Positions 21,860 through 33,805 of a stretch of DNA of 64,000 nucleotides are shown here, piece after piece. Location: NCBI GenBank assembly GCA_023014485.1, contig JAJOZX010000089.1:409501-473500 (forward strand), given 5' to 3'. Each line of letters opens with the position of its first letter. The first letter of the stretch is position 1. Below the pieces are notes generated by a model. That model did no database searches. It was given only the letters and a program-made list of their open reading frames with translations, and was not told the origin of the DNA. The position numbers were made by a program, and so were the translations under genes. Origin of the DNA: Bathynomus jamesi (lineage: Eukaryota > Arthropoda > Malacostraca > Isopoda > Cirolanidae).

Positions 21860-22442
21860 TAGGGATGTACCGATATCGCTTTTTAGCCGATAACCGATAC
21901 CGATATCCAGTTAGGGTTTATTAGTTTGTCATATTTTTGTAACATTCATAATTTATTTTCTGTGTTGAAAATTTGGCAACAAAGCAATAATCCTTTTCAT
22001 TAAAGATGGCAACACTGCATTAGATATCATAGTTTTGCTTGTTATACAATTGGACTGCGGGCCTATGTGGGGCTTAGTAAATGTGTTCTTAACCAGCTAG
22101 CTGGGTTAATATTGTGAGCTATGACTACAAGATAGTTTTTTGGTTTTCTAGGCTTTATGCCTATTTCTCAAAGGATTTACACTCGTAAACATTGCCAGTG
22201 GTGCTAGAAATCGGCTCTCTTCTGAACATACAGAGCAGCTGCTATTTTAGCACGAGAACTTAACCCTTGTGAAAAAATAACGAGTTATGCGAAGTGACAA
22301 AACAATATAATATTGGAAATTTCATCCTCTAAAATAGTCTTTTATTCATAATTTTGGAAAAATCGTACTTTTGAAATATCGGCCGATACCGATATGGATA
22401 AAAATTCACCGATACCGATACAGATATATCGGTACACCCCTA
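21860..22442. mobile_element. hAT-type MITE with CCGATA repeats
   Basis: The ends TAGGGATGTACCGATATCG and CGGTACACCCCTA are inverted, with many CCGATACCGATAT units subterminally on both sides. The target duplication is GTTCGTGG (21852-21859) against GTTAGTGG (22443-22450), 7 of 8. No transposase frame. YAGGG ends with an 8-bp duplication are typical of hAT. Confidence 0.8.
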
Positions 22443-22622
22443 GTTAGTGGTTGGTTGGTAAGAATTATCGAAAGATTTGCGATTATGAAAGGAGGTATAA
22501 TGATTTACATCTGGTTTATGTTTGAAAAGGAGTAATTTTTTAAAGATGGGGAAATAGTGTTTTGGGCCTATTACCTTTTGCAATTACTGAAAGGTTATTA
22601 GGCTTCATTGAACGGTCTAAAC

Positions 22623-22821
22623 CAGTGGGTCGGCAATCTTTGACCCGCGGGGTCAATTGTAGTATATAGTATATATAAAATAATAAATATTACACGGTGT
22701 GTTTTTTATTTTAAAATGTCCCGAAAATAGTGTATTTTCATTTGAATTTTGAACACTGACCCATTATCAAATTACCAATAAATCAAGTTGACCCATTTTC
22801 AAAAAAGGTTGCCTTCCACTG
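22623..22821. mobile_element. 199-bp hAT-type MITE
   Basis: The ends CAGTGGGTCGGCAATC and GTTGCCTTCCACTG are inverted with mismatches. A perfect 8-bp duplication GTCTAAAC flanks it (22615-22622 and 22822-22829). No coding capacity. Confidence 0.85.
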
Positions 22822-22829
22822 GTCTAAAC

Positions 22830-23940
22830 AGGCGAGAATGAGGATACATAAGTGATTGTAAGCCTATTGTTATTGCATGAAAATGTATACTGATGAACAT
22901 AGAACTATTAGCGTGCGCGCGCGCGCGCACACACACACCTTTCCTTTCCGATGTTCCGTGCGATGATCCCTCATTTCACAGATGTCAAGCTTGTACACAC
23001 ACTCTTTAGTACCAACTCTCAAACTTCCCACGCTTTGTAGCAGGAAAAAAAAATCTATTTCCATAGCAACGGTGTTCATTCGAAGATAATAAGTAATTAC
23101 AAACTTTTAGGAATGCTTTCCCCAAAACCGTTTCGTTGCAAGGGTTTCAGGAATACCTTTCAAAACAAAACATTCGCTAAATTCATCTTCATTCATTTCG
23201 TATAAGAAAAGAATTGAGACCAATTTCGTTGCGTTGCTATGGAAACTTTCCTTCATTTTTGCGAGAATCATCCCTGTTCCAATATCTTTTTCACCATAGT
23301 CTATTTCAAGGATTCACTTTTTTTTTTTTTTAAATCAATAGTAATATTGTATAGTAATATACAAATGTATAGCATAAATCAATAATAATATACATATTAG
23401 AAATGCCACGACTGAATACAGGGATTACATTCAAACAGATTTATACACTCTAAGAAACATGTTTCCTAACGCACGCAAAATTTTAGACCTTTTGGTTCCA
23501 AATCAATGTCAAAACGGGTAAAGGAATTTGGTTCGGAATTTGGTTCGTCTCAGAATTTGGTTCCAAACTGGGGCCGCAGAGACACTATCCGGGAACGTAA
23601 TGGCTCTCTTCTTGGCCTTTCACCTTTGACAGTATTAAAGAAAATGCTCCACTAAAAAGGGGATTTTATATGGTCAGCGGGAAAGATACATACTTCGGAA
23701 CTTCATAAAGTTACAAATATACCATTTAGACAATTCCACTCGAAGGTTTAACAGCTTTACTCTTCATAGAGTAGAGTAATCCAAGCAATTTTACTGATAT
23801 ATATATATATATACGCGCGCACACTAATTTTCAGCCACCCCCCCCCCCCGTTTTTTCTTTACTCTTCTTCAGAAGTTAGTTTTAAGTAATTGGTTTTAAA
23901 AGGATATAACTTTGGTTTTCAAACCCAAACTTTCTTACAT
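22830..23940. other. Unassigned DNA with simple repeats
   Basis: A (CG/CA)n tract lies at about 22912-22938 and a short TA tract at about 23798-23813 leading into CGCGCGCACAC. C and T homopolymer runs lie near 23838-23855. No gene was recognised. Confidence 0.5.
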
Positions 23941-23970
23941 CTCTCTTTAATTTATAGCAATATATTCCTC

Positions 23971-23991
23971 ATATATATATATATATTCCTC

Positions 23992-24036
<45 letters not shown>
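23971..24036. repeat. (TA)n array
   Basis: Interrupted TA dinucleotide repeat beside the 3' end of the following minus-strand retroelement. It may be derived from that element's 3' tail. Confidence 0.85.
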
Positions 24037-24037
<1 letters not shown>

Positions 24038-24104
24038 TTAACCTCGTTTAAGTTCCATGTGTTGGTCTCTCTTCACACGAAGGTCAAGCTGGGTGGCCCT
24101 GCCT

Positions 24105-26176
24105 TTAGGCCTGGATTGGTGAAGGAGCGAGTTGCTCTCGCGCTCTCCACCGCACATAGCTAGGTACACCCGGCTCATCTGGTACCGTCCTGAACCAGGC
24201 ATCTAGTCTTCTCTTGAAGACCAACTTTGATCCCTGTAACGTTTGTAAGGTCGTTTGGAAGCTGGTTAAAAAGTCTTGACCCCCTGACAACCAAGCTATT
24301 TTCCTTCAGAGTTGAGGAGGTCCCTCGTCGGGACTTTAATTTGGGAACACTACACATTCTGCCTTTCCTATTTTCCAGCGTTGTCTGGATGGTAATTGGG
24401 TTTAGTTTGAGGTTTGGTACCAGTTTTTCGATCATTTTCCATATGTAGATTATGGTATACGTCTCTTCTTTCCAGGGAGTACAGATTTATTTTACGTAGT
24501 CTTTCCCAGTAGTCGAATTCTTTGCAGCCATCAATCTTGGCTGTGAAATGTGTCTGCGTTTCTTCTAGTTTATTAATTTCTTTCTTCTTATATAGGGACG
24601 TCAACACTGAGCAGTATTCAAGTTTTGGTATGATCAGTGTTCTCAGCAGGGAAATCATTAGTGTCTTGTCCCTCCTTCTGAACGTTCATAGTACCTGTCC
24701 CGCAACTCTTTTGCTTTGTTTATTGCTATCCGATTTGGTGTCTCGAATTTGCATCATCGGTCATTTTTACCACCAAGTCGACCGCTTTCGTGCTTCTCTG
24801 AATTTCTTGTCTATCTGGAGAATAATATGCAGTCTTTTTAAGTTCCTTATTTCTACCATATCCCAAGAGCTGAAGTTTATCGGTGTTAAATGTCATAGTG
24901 TCTTCTGACCATTTGTATATTTTGTTTCTCTCTCTCTCTGCAAGGCCTCTACTTCGTTTGCATCGCTGATTTTTCTGCTGATCTTTGTATCGTCCGCAAA
25001 TGATGTTACTATACTGTTGCTGTTTATTCCACTGTCTATGTCTGTTCGCATGATAATCAACAGGAGTGGGGCCAGCACTGTACCTTGTGGCACTGAGCTG
25101 CGTATTTCTGATTCTGATGATGATACACCTTGAATTCTGACCATCTGTAGTCGATTTCTGAGGAAGTTGTAAACCCATTTTCCCACTTTGCCTGTTATTC
25201 CCATACAGTATGTTTCATTTTATGTGCTATTATACCATGATCGCATTTGTCGAAAGCTTTAGCAAAATCCGTGTGTATGACAGTTTTCATTGCCTTCAAG
25301 TGCATCTAGGACAATGTTATAATGCTCTACAAGTTGTGATTGGCATGATTTTCCTGATCGGAATCCGTGTTGATTTTCGTTGAATCTTTCCAATATCTCC
25401 AAGAAGTCAGATTTTCTCCCTGACTATTCTTTCAAAATTTTGGTGAGGTGGTACGTCAATGACACTGGTCTATAGTTCTTTGCTTGAGATCTATCTCCTT
25501 TATATATAGGGACGATGTTTGCTCTTTTCAAGATGCTCAGTATTTCCCCCGTGTCTAGGGATCTTCTCCATATCCAGTATAAGGGTGTAGCTATTTCATT
25601 TTTACAGTTTTTAATTAATAGTGCGTTCAATTTGTCCGGATCTGCAACTGAATGTGATTTCTTTTGTCCTATAGCTGTCGCTACATCATCTGGGGTAAAA
25701 TCAAAGTCTGTTATACATTCTCCTTGCAATTTCTCTTAGAAGACTGCATCCATGTCAGGTATCGCTTTGTCACTTTTTGGGGTACTGAGTACCGATTCAT
25801 ATTGGGCTCTCAATGTTTCAGATATTTCTTTTAGGTCGTCTATTAATTCATTATTTCCTTTCCTTAAGGGCCCGATAGTTGCGCGCGTTTTTGTTTTCCT
25901 TTTCGCATAGCTGTAGAAGTATTTTGGATTTTCCTTTATTGTTTCTACCGTCTTTTCCTCTTCCCTCTCTGTATGGCCCTTTATCGGAGTTTGTATTTCC
26001 CAATCGATTCTCTCAAGTTTTTCTTGTATTACTTTCCTGGCATTGTTGTCTCCTGAATTAGCTAACTTCGTCGCTACTCTCTCTCTTTTGCGGAATATTC
26101 TTCTCTTTTGCCTCTCTAGCCAGTTCCTCTTTCCTTTTGGCTGTGCTTTCGGAGCATATTTTTCCAAAATTCTCAA
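24105..26176 (-). pseudogene. Reverse transcriptase of the decayed element
   Basis: Minus-strand pieces in order: a basic linker KRNWLERQKRRIFRKRERVA with NPKYFYSYAKRKTK; RT finger blocks VADPDKLNALLI and KGDRSQAKNYRPVSLT; a gap at the DxxKAFD region (about 25205-25420, shifted frames); SSVPQGTVLAPLLLI; SFADDTKIS; LIIPKLEYCSVLTSLYKK; and a tail with LFNQLPNDLTNV and FKRRLDAWFRTVPDEPG. Stops and frame shifts separate all pieces. Confidence 0.75.
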
Positions 26177-26194
26177 TCTTTTCTTCCAAGGTTG

Positions 26195-26950
26195 TTAGCA
26201 TTTCCCCAGTTGTTTTTTCTCGAAAACAGTTCTCCACCCTATTTGGCCCATGTGTGATCTGATTTCTTCCCAATTTATGGTATTGGAGTTCAAGTTAAAA
26301 GCCCCAAATTTGCTTCTTCCTTCGGTATGTGTATTGTCTTTTAAAGTTATCGCCATATTTGTTGATAACTCGATTATATTGTGGTCTGAGATAATAGTTG
26401 GAGTTATTTTTACATCCGCAATGAAGTTCGTGTTATTTGTGAATACCAGATATAGGCAGTTATTTTTCCTGGTATTTTCTGCTATCTCCTGTGTCAGCAT
26501 AAACTCGTTTGTGAGAGCCATCAGCATTTTTGCTTGCTCCTGGTCCTCTCTTGTGCCCCCCTTATCTTGCTGTATAAATATATTTCTACCCACCTTTTTG
26601 TATTTTATAAATGGGAAATTAAAATTGCCACAGTGTGTTATATTAGGGGATGGAGAGTTTAGGGACTTTATTAAGGTTCTGATATCCTCAATGGCATCCG
26701 AAAATTTTTCATATGAAGAGTTTGGAGGTCTATAGACGACTATCAGTACCACGTTTAGTTTCTCTATTTTCACTGCAAGGGTTTCCACGAAACTGTTCGA
26801 TTTACTTATTACCGTCTCTGTCATATGCCTCTCATGTATATAAATAGCAGCACAACCACCTTTACATCTCGCTGTTCTATCTGCTCTTAGTAAGTTGAAT
26901 CCATCGATATGCAATTCTTTCTTATCGATACAGTGTTCGCAGTTATTGCA
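26195..26950 (-). pseudogene. APE endonuclease fragment
   Basis: Minus-strand frame with ELHIDGFNLLRADRTARCKG (domain middle), VVLIVVYRPPNSSYEKFSDA, HCGNFNFPFIKYKKV (the usual GDFN motif is altered to GNFN) and ISDHNIIELS (SDH catalytic motif). It would nick target DNA to start reverse transcription. The N-terminal third with the catalytic Glu is missing, and the GDFN Asp has become Asn, so the domain would be inactive even if expressed. Confidence 0.7.
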
Positions 26951-26960
26951 GTTATACAGT

Positions 26961-27890
26961 ATATATATGATACAAACAGCGTGCATGGAACAAGGAACTC
27001 TTCTGGTAAAATTAAATCCACTACAGTCCGAATAAATAATGGTAAATGACAAACACTTAGTTTTTTCTTTTTCAAGATGATAACCCGACGTGGGCAACGG
27101 GTCACACTCAAAGAGGCCCCCAAAAAATATAGCTTCCCTCACCAACTATATGCAAAACAGATAGGATCCAGCTTTGAGACAAGATCTATGGTTTAAAGCA
27201 GCTCAGCCCAACTATATTCAGAACTTCAATATAAGCAAGAGACTCTCTGCATTCTCGTCGGATTGAATACATCAAAGAAAAAGGAGTAACTATTGTATTT
27301 TTAGCCAAAAAACAAAACTTAAACCTCAACTGACAAAATTGAGCGTCCACTTTTCAAGGCACATAACATGTCCGTTTCATGATGGGATTGAACTCAGATT
27401 GGTCCCCTGAGGTTTTTCATGATTTTGCCAGTTGAAGTTTAAGTGTTGGTGGGTTTTGGGTAACCATACAAAAAGAAGTTGGGAACCACTGTCTTAGGAT
27501 AACATCATCTTCGAAATAAATAGGATCTCCAGTACTAAATACCAGCGCAGTATTTACACAAGTATTTACATCCACATTCTAAGAACGAGCGATTTACTTT
27601 AATTTAAATTATGACAAACATCACAGAAGTGTTTCAATCACTTGAAAGAAAAACATTTCGTCAGCCACAGCCGCTCTTTTGAAGTACAACCAAAGTCTAT
27701 ATATATCTTTCCGGTCCATCTTGTAACATGTAAATAGTTTCTTGCAAACGATTTTGAACAGAAAATTTCAAACCAGTAGAGTAGGTAAACCACCTAACCA
27801 CTTAACCATTAAATCTAACTACCTCCAAGATGAGCCCAAGCTAGGACTTGTGTCTAGGTTAAACCCAGTGTGTTAGCCGTTTAGAATAAT
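26961..27890. other. Unassigned DNA
   Basis: No gene or element boundary was recognised between the two retroelements. An inverted pair near 27295-27345 and 27418-27455 (ACTTAAACCTCAACTGACAAAAT against GATTTTGCCAGTTGAAGTTTAAGT) suggests a small MITE around 27300-27480. Confidence 0.45.
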
Positions 27891-28417
27891 CCTTATATAC
27901 GCACACTTCGTACTCCCCGTCCTGTCTACTCCTATGCCGATGATTCCACTCTTCATTCTCCACCCTTCACAAAGCGTCCTTTTCAACAGACTCCATGATT
28001 CGCGTAGGATGGGTATGTTGCACCTCACCTCTGATCTTTCCATCTCTGGCTGTTTGGCGCAGAATAAACCTTGTTCCTTTCAATGCCTCAAAAACTCGCT
28101 TCCTTCATCTGTCTACTCGTCACAATCTTCCACACGACTAGTCGACTATCCCTTTAATTTCAACAATCCACAACTCGATCCTTCCTCTTAACATTCTTGG
28201 CATTTTATTTTTTGTGATCTTTCTTGGGAAAATCACATATACTCTCTTCCTAAAATAGCTTCTAAGAGGTCTAGTGCTTTGTACTGGCTCCGCAGTTTCT
28301 TCGCCCCCAACTCATTTGCTGTCTGTACAGGGGGTCTTGACTGACCCTGTATGGAGTACGCTTCTCATGACTCAATTCGCACAGCTCTACTTGACTGGAT
28401 AGAATCAATGGCTTTTC

Positions 28418-28452
<35 letters not shown>

Positions 28453-28455
<3 letters not shown>

Positions 28456-30044
28456 GTGCTTAATGAGTACTTTGCGGGAGTGTTCACCAGGGAGGATATC
28501 CGCGTCATCCCCGAGCCAGGCGTGAGGCACGAAGGTGCTGGCCTGGATAGTGTTAGACGTACCGCGACAGTCGTTGTCGATAGAATAGACGAACTGAGCG
28601 CGTTTAAGGCTCCTGGGCCAGACCAGTTTCTCCCCAGAGTGTTGCGAGAAGTGCGCGACCAGGTGGCTCCCCACCTGGCTACAGTCTTCAACAAATCGTT
28701 GGAGACGGGCCAGGTGCCTGGAGGGAAGCCAACGTGACCCCTATCTTTAAGAAAGGGGATCACGAAAGTCCAGGGAACTATCGTCCCATTAGTTCACTTC
28801 AATTGTAGGTAAATTATTAGAGGGGATAATAGCGGATAGGATCGTTGACCATTTGGATTCCTACAAGCTGCTTGGGGACTCCCAACATGGGTTTAGACGG
28901 CATAGGTCGTGTCTCACCAACTTGCTCGAGTTTTTCCACGTCATGTTGAGTGAGTATGATAAGAGTAGGGCGATTGATATACTTTATCTCGACTTTCAGA
29001 AAGCCTTTGATAAGGTACCTCACCGCCGGCTAATGGCGAAAGTGCGCGCGCTGGGTATCGGTGGGGAAATAGGTAGGTGGATTGAAAACTGGCTGAGTAA
29101 TAGGCGGCAGAGGGTTGTAATTAAAGGGGCTAGTTCGGGGTGGGCCTCGGTCACTAGTGGGGTTCCTCAGGGTTCCGTTTTGGGGCCACTGTTGTTTATC
29201 ATTTACATAAATGATATCGACGGTGGCATCGTCAGTCGGATCGCCAAATTCGCTGATGACACCAAGCTTGGGGCCAATGTTGGGACGCCCGAAGCGATCG
29301 AGGAACTGCGTGCGGACCTAGGTAGGATAGGAGAGTGGTCCGAAAAATGGCAAATGCCGTTTAACTTGGGTAAATGCAAAGTGATGCACATTGGCTACGC
29401 CAATCCCAAGTCGGACTACTCGATGTTGGGTAGTAATATCGAGGTGACTAATTTAGAAAAGGACTTGGGTGTGCTAATTAGCAGCGACCTTAAGTTTACG
29501 AAACAGTGTGTAGAGGTGGAAAAGAAAGCCCAGAAACTATTGGGTTATATCAGGAGGCAATTTCAGTTTCGGAACAAGGAGATTGTGCTCTCACTGTACA
29601 ATTCCCTTGTTCGGCCGCACCTGGAGTATGCTGTGCAGTTCTGGTCGCCCACCCTCAGGAAAGATATTGAGAGGCTGGAGCGAGTGCAGGCGAGGGCCAC
29701 AAAGTTAATCCCTTCCGTTAGGCATATGGGCTACAATCAACGGTTACGCGCCCTGAACTTGTTTTCGCTGGAAACTCGGAGGCTGCGCGGTCAACTGATC
29801 GAGGTTTTCAAGCTCTTACGCGGGTTCAACGATGTCGATTTTAGAAGTATGTTTAGTTTAAATGATAACCCAACTCGTAACAATGGTTGGAAGTTGGATT
29901 TGAAAAGGTTTAGGACTAGTGTGTGTGGGAATTACTTTACGTATAAGATCTGTGACACATGGAACAGGTTACCTTCGAAAGTTGTGAACAGTTCCTCTGT
30001 GGATCAGTTCAAGAAAAGGTTAGACCAAATCTTGCACACTATTT
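28453..30044 (+). pseudogene. CR1 ORF2 C-terminal two-thirds, frameshifted
   Basis: Blocks VLNEYFAGVFTRED, FKAPGPDQFLPRVLREV, LDFQKAFDKVPHRRL, SGVPQGSVLGPLLF, KFADDTKLG, RPHLEYAVQFWSP and TWNRLPSKVVNSSSV are all present. Relative to the 36 kb copy, bases are missing near 28720 (loss of the TGACTG-type segment before GGAGGGAAGCC) and near 28798, so the fingers are out of frame with the palm. From about 28815 onward the frame is open to the end. No endonuclease is present because of the 5' truncation. Confidence 0.85.
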
Positions 30045-30154
30045 GTGTGTGTACAAAATTTTCCCTGGCACCCGTTGCCATTGGTACCTCCTCGGTATGG
30101 GCCGCAAGGCCTTTTGAGGTACTTCTTTTCCTTGTAACTCTCTCTCTCTCTCTC
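28453..30154 (+). mobile_element. 5'-truncated CR1 copy, near-identical to 36196-37903
   Basis: The sequence starts abruptly at AATGTGCTTAATGAG, which is position 36196 of the longer CR1, and follows it to the same 3' end (ACTTCTTTTCCTTGTAAC plus CT repeats). Only scattered substitutions and a few small indels separate the two, indicating recent activity of the family. A (TC)n tract lies on both sides (28418-28452 and 30138-30154), so either TC repeats were the target or the element's CT tail was copied. Confidence 0.9.
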
Positions 30155-30601
30155 TCATCGCTATTATAACGGATAGTGTTCTTCTGAATTCTCTAACTGC
30201 ATACTGCATGCCGCCGCCTTTTAGGAGAGCACGCAGTACCAGACTTCCGACGCACTCATTCCTTTCCTCTCCAACTTTCTAATGCGAGCTTTTAACTGGT
30301 ATTTTCAGTCTTTCATCCACTCAACTGGTCAACTCTAGTACAATCTTCCTCAATCCATCTTTCCCCTTGTCTATAACCTTCAATCTTTTAAACACCGAGT
30401 GTCTAGGCATCTCGAAAACCTTGGACCTTGATTTTTAGCCCTCTTCTTCCCCTATGGTGGGGATGGGCGTTTTTGCGGGCACTCGCCCTTGGCCCCTTCT
30501 TCTTGCATAAAAAAAATAAATTACATCTGTAAAGGATTACGAAAAATGCAATTATTACGCATGTATCAAGTGCATTAAAACGATAAAATATACATATAAT
30601 A

Positions 30602-31021
30602 CAGGGTGGGCCGTAAGTTTCCATACATAGGAAAAATAAACATTTTTTTTATGGACAACCATTTTTATTTATATAATATGCTCTACATGGTTGCCATTGT
30701 TTTGAAAACACATTTCAATACGTGTTCCCCACTGTTGATGAACACGCATTAGCACAGTTGACGTTATGCTTGTAATGGCGTTGGTGATACGTTCCTTTAG
30801 ATGATTTATGTCTCGTATCTTTTCCTGATACACCATGGCCTTCGAGTGCCCCCAAAGATAGAAATCAAGGGGGGTGAGATCTGGGGATCTGGGAGGCCAC
30901 TACACAGGACCACGCCGACGACCAATCCAAGCATCCGGAAACTGCTGCTGATCCAAATACCGACGCACGTGAAGACCATAATTTAAATTTTCCTATGTAT
31001 GGAAACTTACGGCCCACCCTG
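30602..31021 (-). mobile_element. Mariner-type deletion derivative
   Basis: The ends CAGGGTGGGCCGTAAGTTT and AAACTTACGGCCCACCCTG are inverted and near-perfect over about 35 bp, with TA at both flanks (30600-30601 and 31022-31023). The 420-bp body keeps only a transposase C-terminal piece on the minus strand: WPPRSPDLTPLDFYLWGHSK, then KIRDINHLKERITNAITSI and a WGTRIEMCFQNNG end. No autonomous capacity. Confidence 0.85.
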
Positions 31022-31309
31022 TATAAACTCCCATACAAAGGGTATTTCGTGTTATCATGTACACAAATTGAGCATACGCATCAGAGAAAACTGGCAAAGA
31101 TTTCAACTATGTTGATATATATTCATCATAGCAAATATGAAAACTTTAAATACAAAATTTCTTAAGCTCTATCATATAAGCCCACAAAATAATTAAGGTT
31201 ACTGCATCACTCGAGCAATCCTGAAGATAAGGAGGGTTCAAGGAATTTCCTTTTTCTGAACTACCCGAGTGACGCAGTACTAAATTTAACTATTTAATAA
31301 GTAGGGAGC

Positions 31310-31480
31310 CAAGTTCGATCAGCCAAGTTCGATCAGCCAAGTTCAGCGACATTAAGTCTGGGTAGTAGCTGGATGAGTGACTGGCCTCTATGTACAGGTG
31401 ATATAGCGATCTGTAGTTCGGATTTCACGTAAAGCTGTAGGTCACCTTCGTCCCGTAACCCTTGTTTTTACGGAGAAGGC
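31310..31480 (+). mobile_element. 5S rRNA-derived SINE, copy 1
   Basis: The stretch 31332-31388 (AAGTTCAGCGACATTAAG, GTCTGGGTAGTAGCTGGATG, AGTGACTGGCCTC) matches the 3' half of 5S rRNA, including its internal promoter A block and C block (GGATGRGTGACTGGCCT). It is followed by a non-5S body (GTGATATAGCGATC...GTAG) shared with the copy at 60190. A 14-bp unit (AAGTTCGATCAGCC) is repeated at the front. This is a SINE3-type element or a family of 5S pseudogenes. The shared non-5S body favours a SINE. Confidence 0.65.
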
Positions 31481-32479
31481 TTAATAACCCCCTCCCCTCC
31501 CCCCTAAAAAAAGGTTATGACGATTACAAGATTTAATTTTAAAACTCATTAACCAATTAAAGAGTTAATTTCCCGTATCGAAACTTTGACACAGTTCTGT
31601 GAAAGTCCATTTTAACGCAGATCTCACGTTCTCCGATTTTTGCGCATATGAACCTTTCGCGCGAATACTTCAATGCCCGCTCAACCTAATTCTCAAAAGC
31701 TCTTCCATACTTTCAGTCAACAGAAGTCTTCAATCAAATTTCCTTTTGATAAGTGTAAATGAAAAAGGTTACCATAGCAACGAGTAATAAAAGAATGGCT
31801 TGCTCAATACCAAGGACTTTTTCTTTGTATGTCGTTTTAATTTTTGATTTGTGCATACAATCAGACGAGAACAGTAAAACAGAGGAACAAAATTTTACAA
31901 TTTCTTCAAATGAAAGGAGATAGTGAAGCTAACGTACAGGGTGTTTATAAATGAGCTTTAATCATGTCCGACCTTTATAGCAGGCAAGATATGAATGTTC
32001 TCATAAATTACCGTTATTACCACTGGAGGCACTGTGATTGTTGCGAAACAATATGGTGACTCAGGGGTTATCCGTACCAAAATCTGTTAAAACGGTATAT
32101 ACCTGGGCACCAATAAAGCTCACCCACCAAGGTATACCTAGAGGTGGAGCGCGAGCTGTTATCTGAAGGTCCTGTGTCCGATTTTCGGATCAGATTTCAG
32201 CGATTAAGCTGTCTCCCTGGTTTTCCCTCAGTGAGATAGTGATTCGAATCGAAGTAGGTCTCTAGGTCCCCACCCCCACCCCCACAACCCCACCCCTCCT
32301 TCACATAACCTAAGAAAAGATGTTGGGAAGGACGTTAAATAACCCCATAAAACAATTGATGGGTCTTCTTAAAATCTTTACGAGTTAATCTTTTGATTTA
32401 CATATTAACCTTTTGCAGTAGAAAATGCTACTTAAGTGCACTAACCGCACTCAATTAAAATGGAACGAGAAAGGCATTA
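31481..32479. other. Unassigned DNA
   Basis: No protein gene was recognised. A stretch near 32105-32350 contains GGTGGAGCGCGAGCTG and GTGATTCGAATCGAAG followed by a C-rich patch and GATGTTGGGAAGGACGTTAAA. This is suggestive of a tRNA-derived SINE (B-box-like GATTCGAATC), but head, body and tail could not be delimited. Confidence 0.4.
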
Positions 32480-32595
32480 AGTTGGAAAATAGGACCTAGT
32501 GCGAGTCGAACGCGTAGGAGCGCCAAGTTGCCAACTCTGAAACCACAACCACAGGATGCGGGTTCGAGTCTAACTAGGTTCTATTTTCCAATTTT
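32480..32595. repeat. Hairpin with tRNA-like B-box sequences
   Basis: Arms 32480-32514 and 32558-32595 are inverted (GTTGGAAAATAGGACCTAGT against ACTAGGTTCTATTTTCCAA). The central strand carries GGGTTCGAGTC and, on the other strand, GCGTTCGACTCGC, both B-box-like. ACCTAGT and ACTAGGT would pair as a 7-bp acceptor stem. The T-stem pairs badly on both strands, so this is not a functional tRNA. A decayed tRNA-like or palindromic element is the best description. Confidence 0.45.
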
Positions 32596-32718
32596 GTCTT
32601 TTACCTCTTCATAAATACGTGCTGTTTCGAAAAAAGTTCGCCTAGAAGCCTAAATTTTCTAAAAATCAAATTCATTCAGTTACAGGCCTGCTAATGTCCC
32701 CCCGGCACAATGTTAAGA

Positions 32719-33310
32719 TTAAGGTTGAGGTTGCGACGGCTTTACGACTCGTGGCTGGTTGAGGGCAGAGCTACACTTACCCACAACTCTTCTTCTTCCG
32801 CAGCTTATTATCCCATCTTTACATGGGGTCGCTGTTTTTGGTTCGTCTTCTCCATTCTCCTCTGTCGTATACCACGTCCTCCTCCAAGTCCTTCTCCCTG
32901 ATGTCCGCCACCACACAGTTCCTCCATCTCGTCTTCGGTCTTCCTCTTCTTCTCCGTCCCGGCAACTCCATCTCCAGCACTCTGCGCCCCACATACTCCT
33001 CCTCTCTTCTCCTGACGTGTCCATACCACCTCAGCCTGGCCTCCTGCACCTTCTTAGATGCTTCCGCCACCTGACCCTATCCCTCCTCGTCACTCCACAC
33101 ATCCATCTCAACATCTTCATTTCAACCACATCGATTTTTCTTTCATTGCTCTTCTTCATTGGCACAGTCTCCATTCCATACAACATTGCCGGCCTCACCA
33201 CTGTTTTAAATACCTTTCCCTTCAGTTTCACTGGGACCCTCTTATCACAGAGCACCCCTGATACGTCTCTCCAGTTCTTCCACCCCGACTGTATTCTACA
33301 GTCTCTCTCT
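32719..33310 (-). pseudogene. RTE-like C-terminal region
   Basis: Frames read [59 protein letters not shown], then after a frameshift near 33060 [20 protein letters not shown] and PGRRRRGRPKTRW. This is the post-RT thumb and C-terminal portion. The catalytic part lies beyond the CR1 insert. The frameshift and missing 5' end make it inactive. Confidence 0.8.
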
Positions 33311-33805
33311 CTCTCTCTTTGGTGACCAATTGATGGTGCTTGGCTGTACTGCTCTGAGGTGAGAGAGCTTTACTGCCCAGCTGGCTGCCAGGCCAGCGTA
33401 AAGTCTCGGGCGTAGACTCTGGGTCTGGTGGGATATCCCTTGAACACTGGATTCTAAGAGTCTGGCCGCTTGTGAGTGACTAGTAAGACTTAGTAAGGGG
33501 CTGCATCTCGCTGTCGCTCCTGGCGGAAAATCCGTGATGCCTGCGTCGCGAGTGTTTGTCAGTTGGTAGCTGCGACACGTTTGGGATTGTCCGGCCCTGG
33601 GGAGACCTTTGGTCGGTGCGGCAGCAGCGAGAGGTGTAGTCTTCTGGAAGGGATGAACGTCACTTGCAAGTAGGTGGATGCGTCTACGCGCGGGATGAAT
33701 TCACCCCCCCCCCTTTTTTATATACTGGTCAGAACGTTTTTGATAGTTTTCATTGCTAGAACGCTTTATCTTATTCAGAGTATTCAGAAAAAAAAAAGAG
33801 AAAAT

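Larger units (their letters stand above)
24040..26960 (-). mobile_element. Decayed minus-strand non-LTR retrotransposon
   Basis: One element reads from about 26960 down to 24040: endonuclease C-terminal half, linker, reverse transcriptase, and thumb/C-terminal region, ending at a TA repeat. It is 5'-truncated, since the endonuclease begins at about the CIDKKELHIDGFNLL block. The block style (SVPQGTVLAPL, SFADDT, PKLEYCSVL, RLFNQLPNDL) fits the CR1/Jockey group, with the exact clade unresolved. Confidence 0.75.
27900..30510 (+). mobile_element. Plus-strand non-LTR element split by a CR1 copy
   Basis: Left part 27900-28417 carries RT thumb and C-terminal remnants (YADDSTLHSPP-type catalytic box in a shifted frame near 27930, MEYASHDSIRTALLD near 28351, IESMAFRL at the break). 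The right part, from about 30155, resumes with LQSFKHRVSRHLENLG near 30380, then a 3' end with GGTGGGGATGGGCG, CTCGCCCTTGGCCCCTTCTT and an A-rich tail. A related 3' end is at 60040-60115. Both frames are damaged. The interruption sits in a (TC)n stretch. Confidence 0.65.

Noticed and set aside
22912..22938. Alternating CG/CA tract as a Z-DNA regulatory site
   Set aside because: It is a simple dinucleotide repeat with no nearby gene to regulate.
28365..28763. Minus-strand ORFs across the CR1 copy
   Set aside because: Complementary shadows of the CR1 reverse transcriptase, including RERERE strings from the TC tract.
31332..31388. A functional 5S rRNA gene
   Set aside because: Only the 3' half of 5S is present, with many changes, and the following body is shared with the 60190 copy.
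32493..32585. A functional tRNA gene
   Set aside because: The acceptor stem pairs, but the T and D stems do not, on either strand.
33301..33318. TC tract as a promoter initiator for the CR1
   Set aside because: The same tract type borders the 5'-truncated copy, so it reflects insertion and not CR1 transcription.
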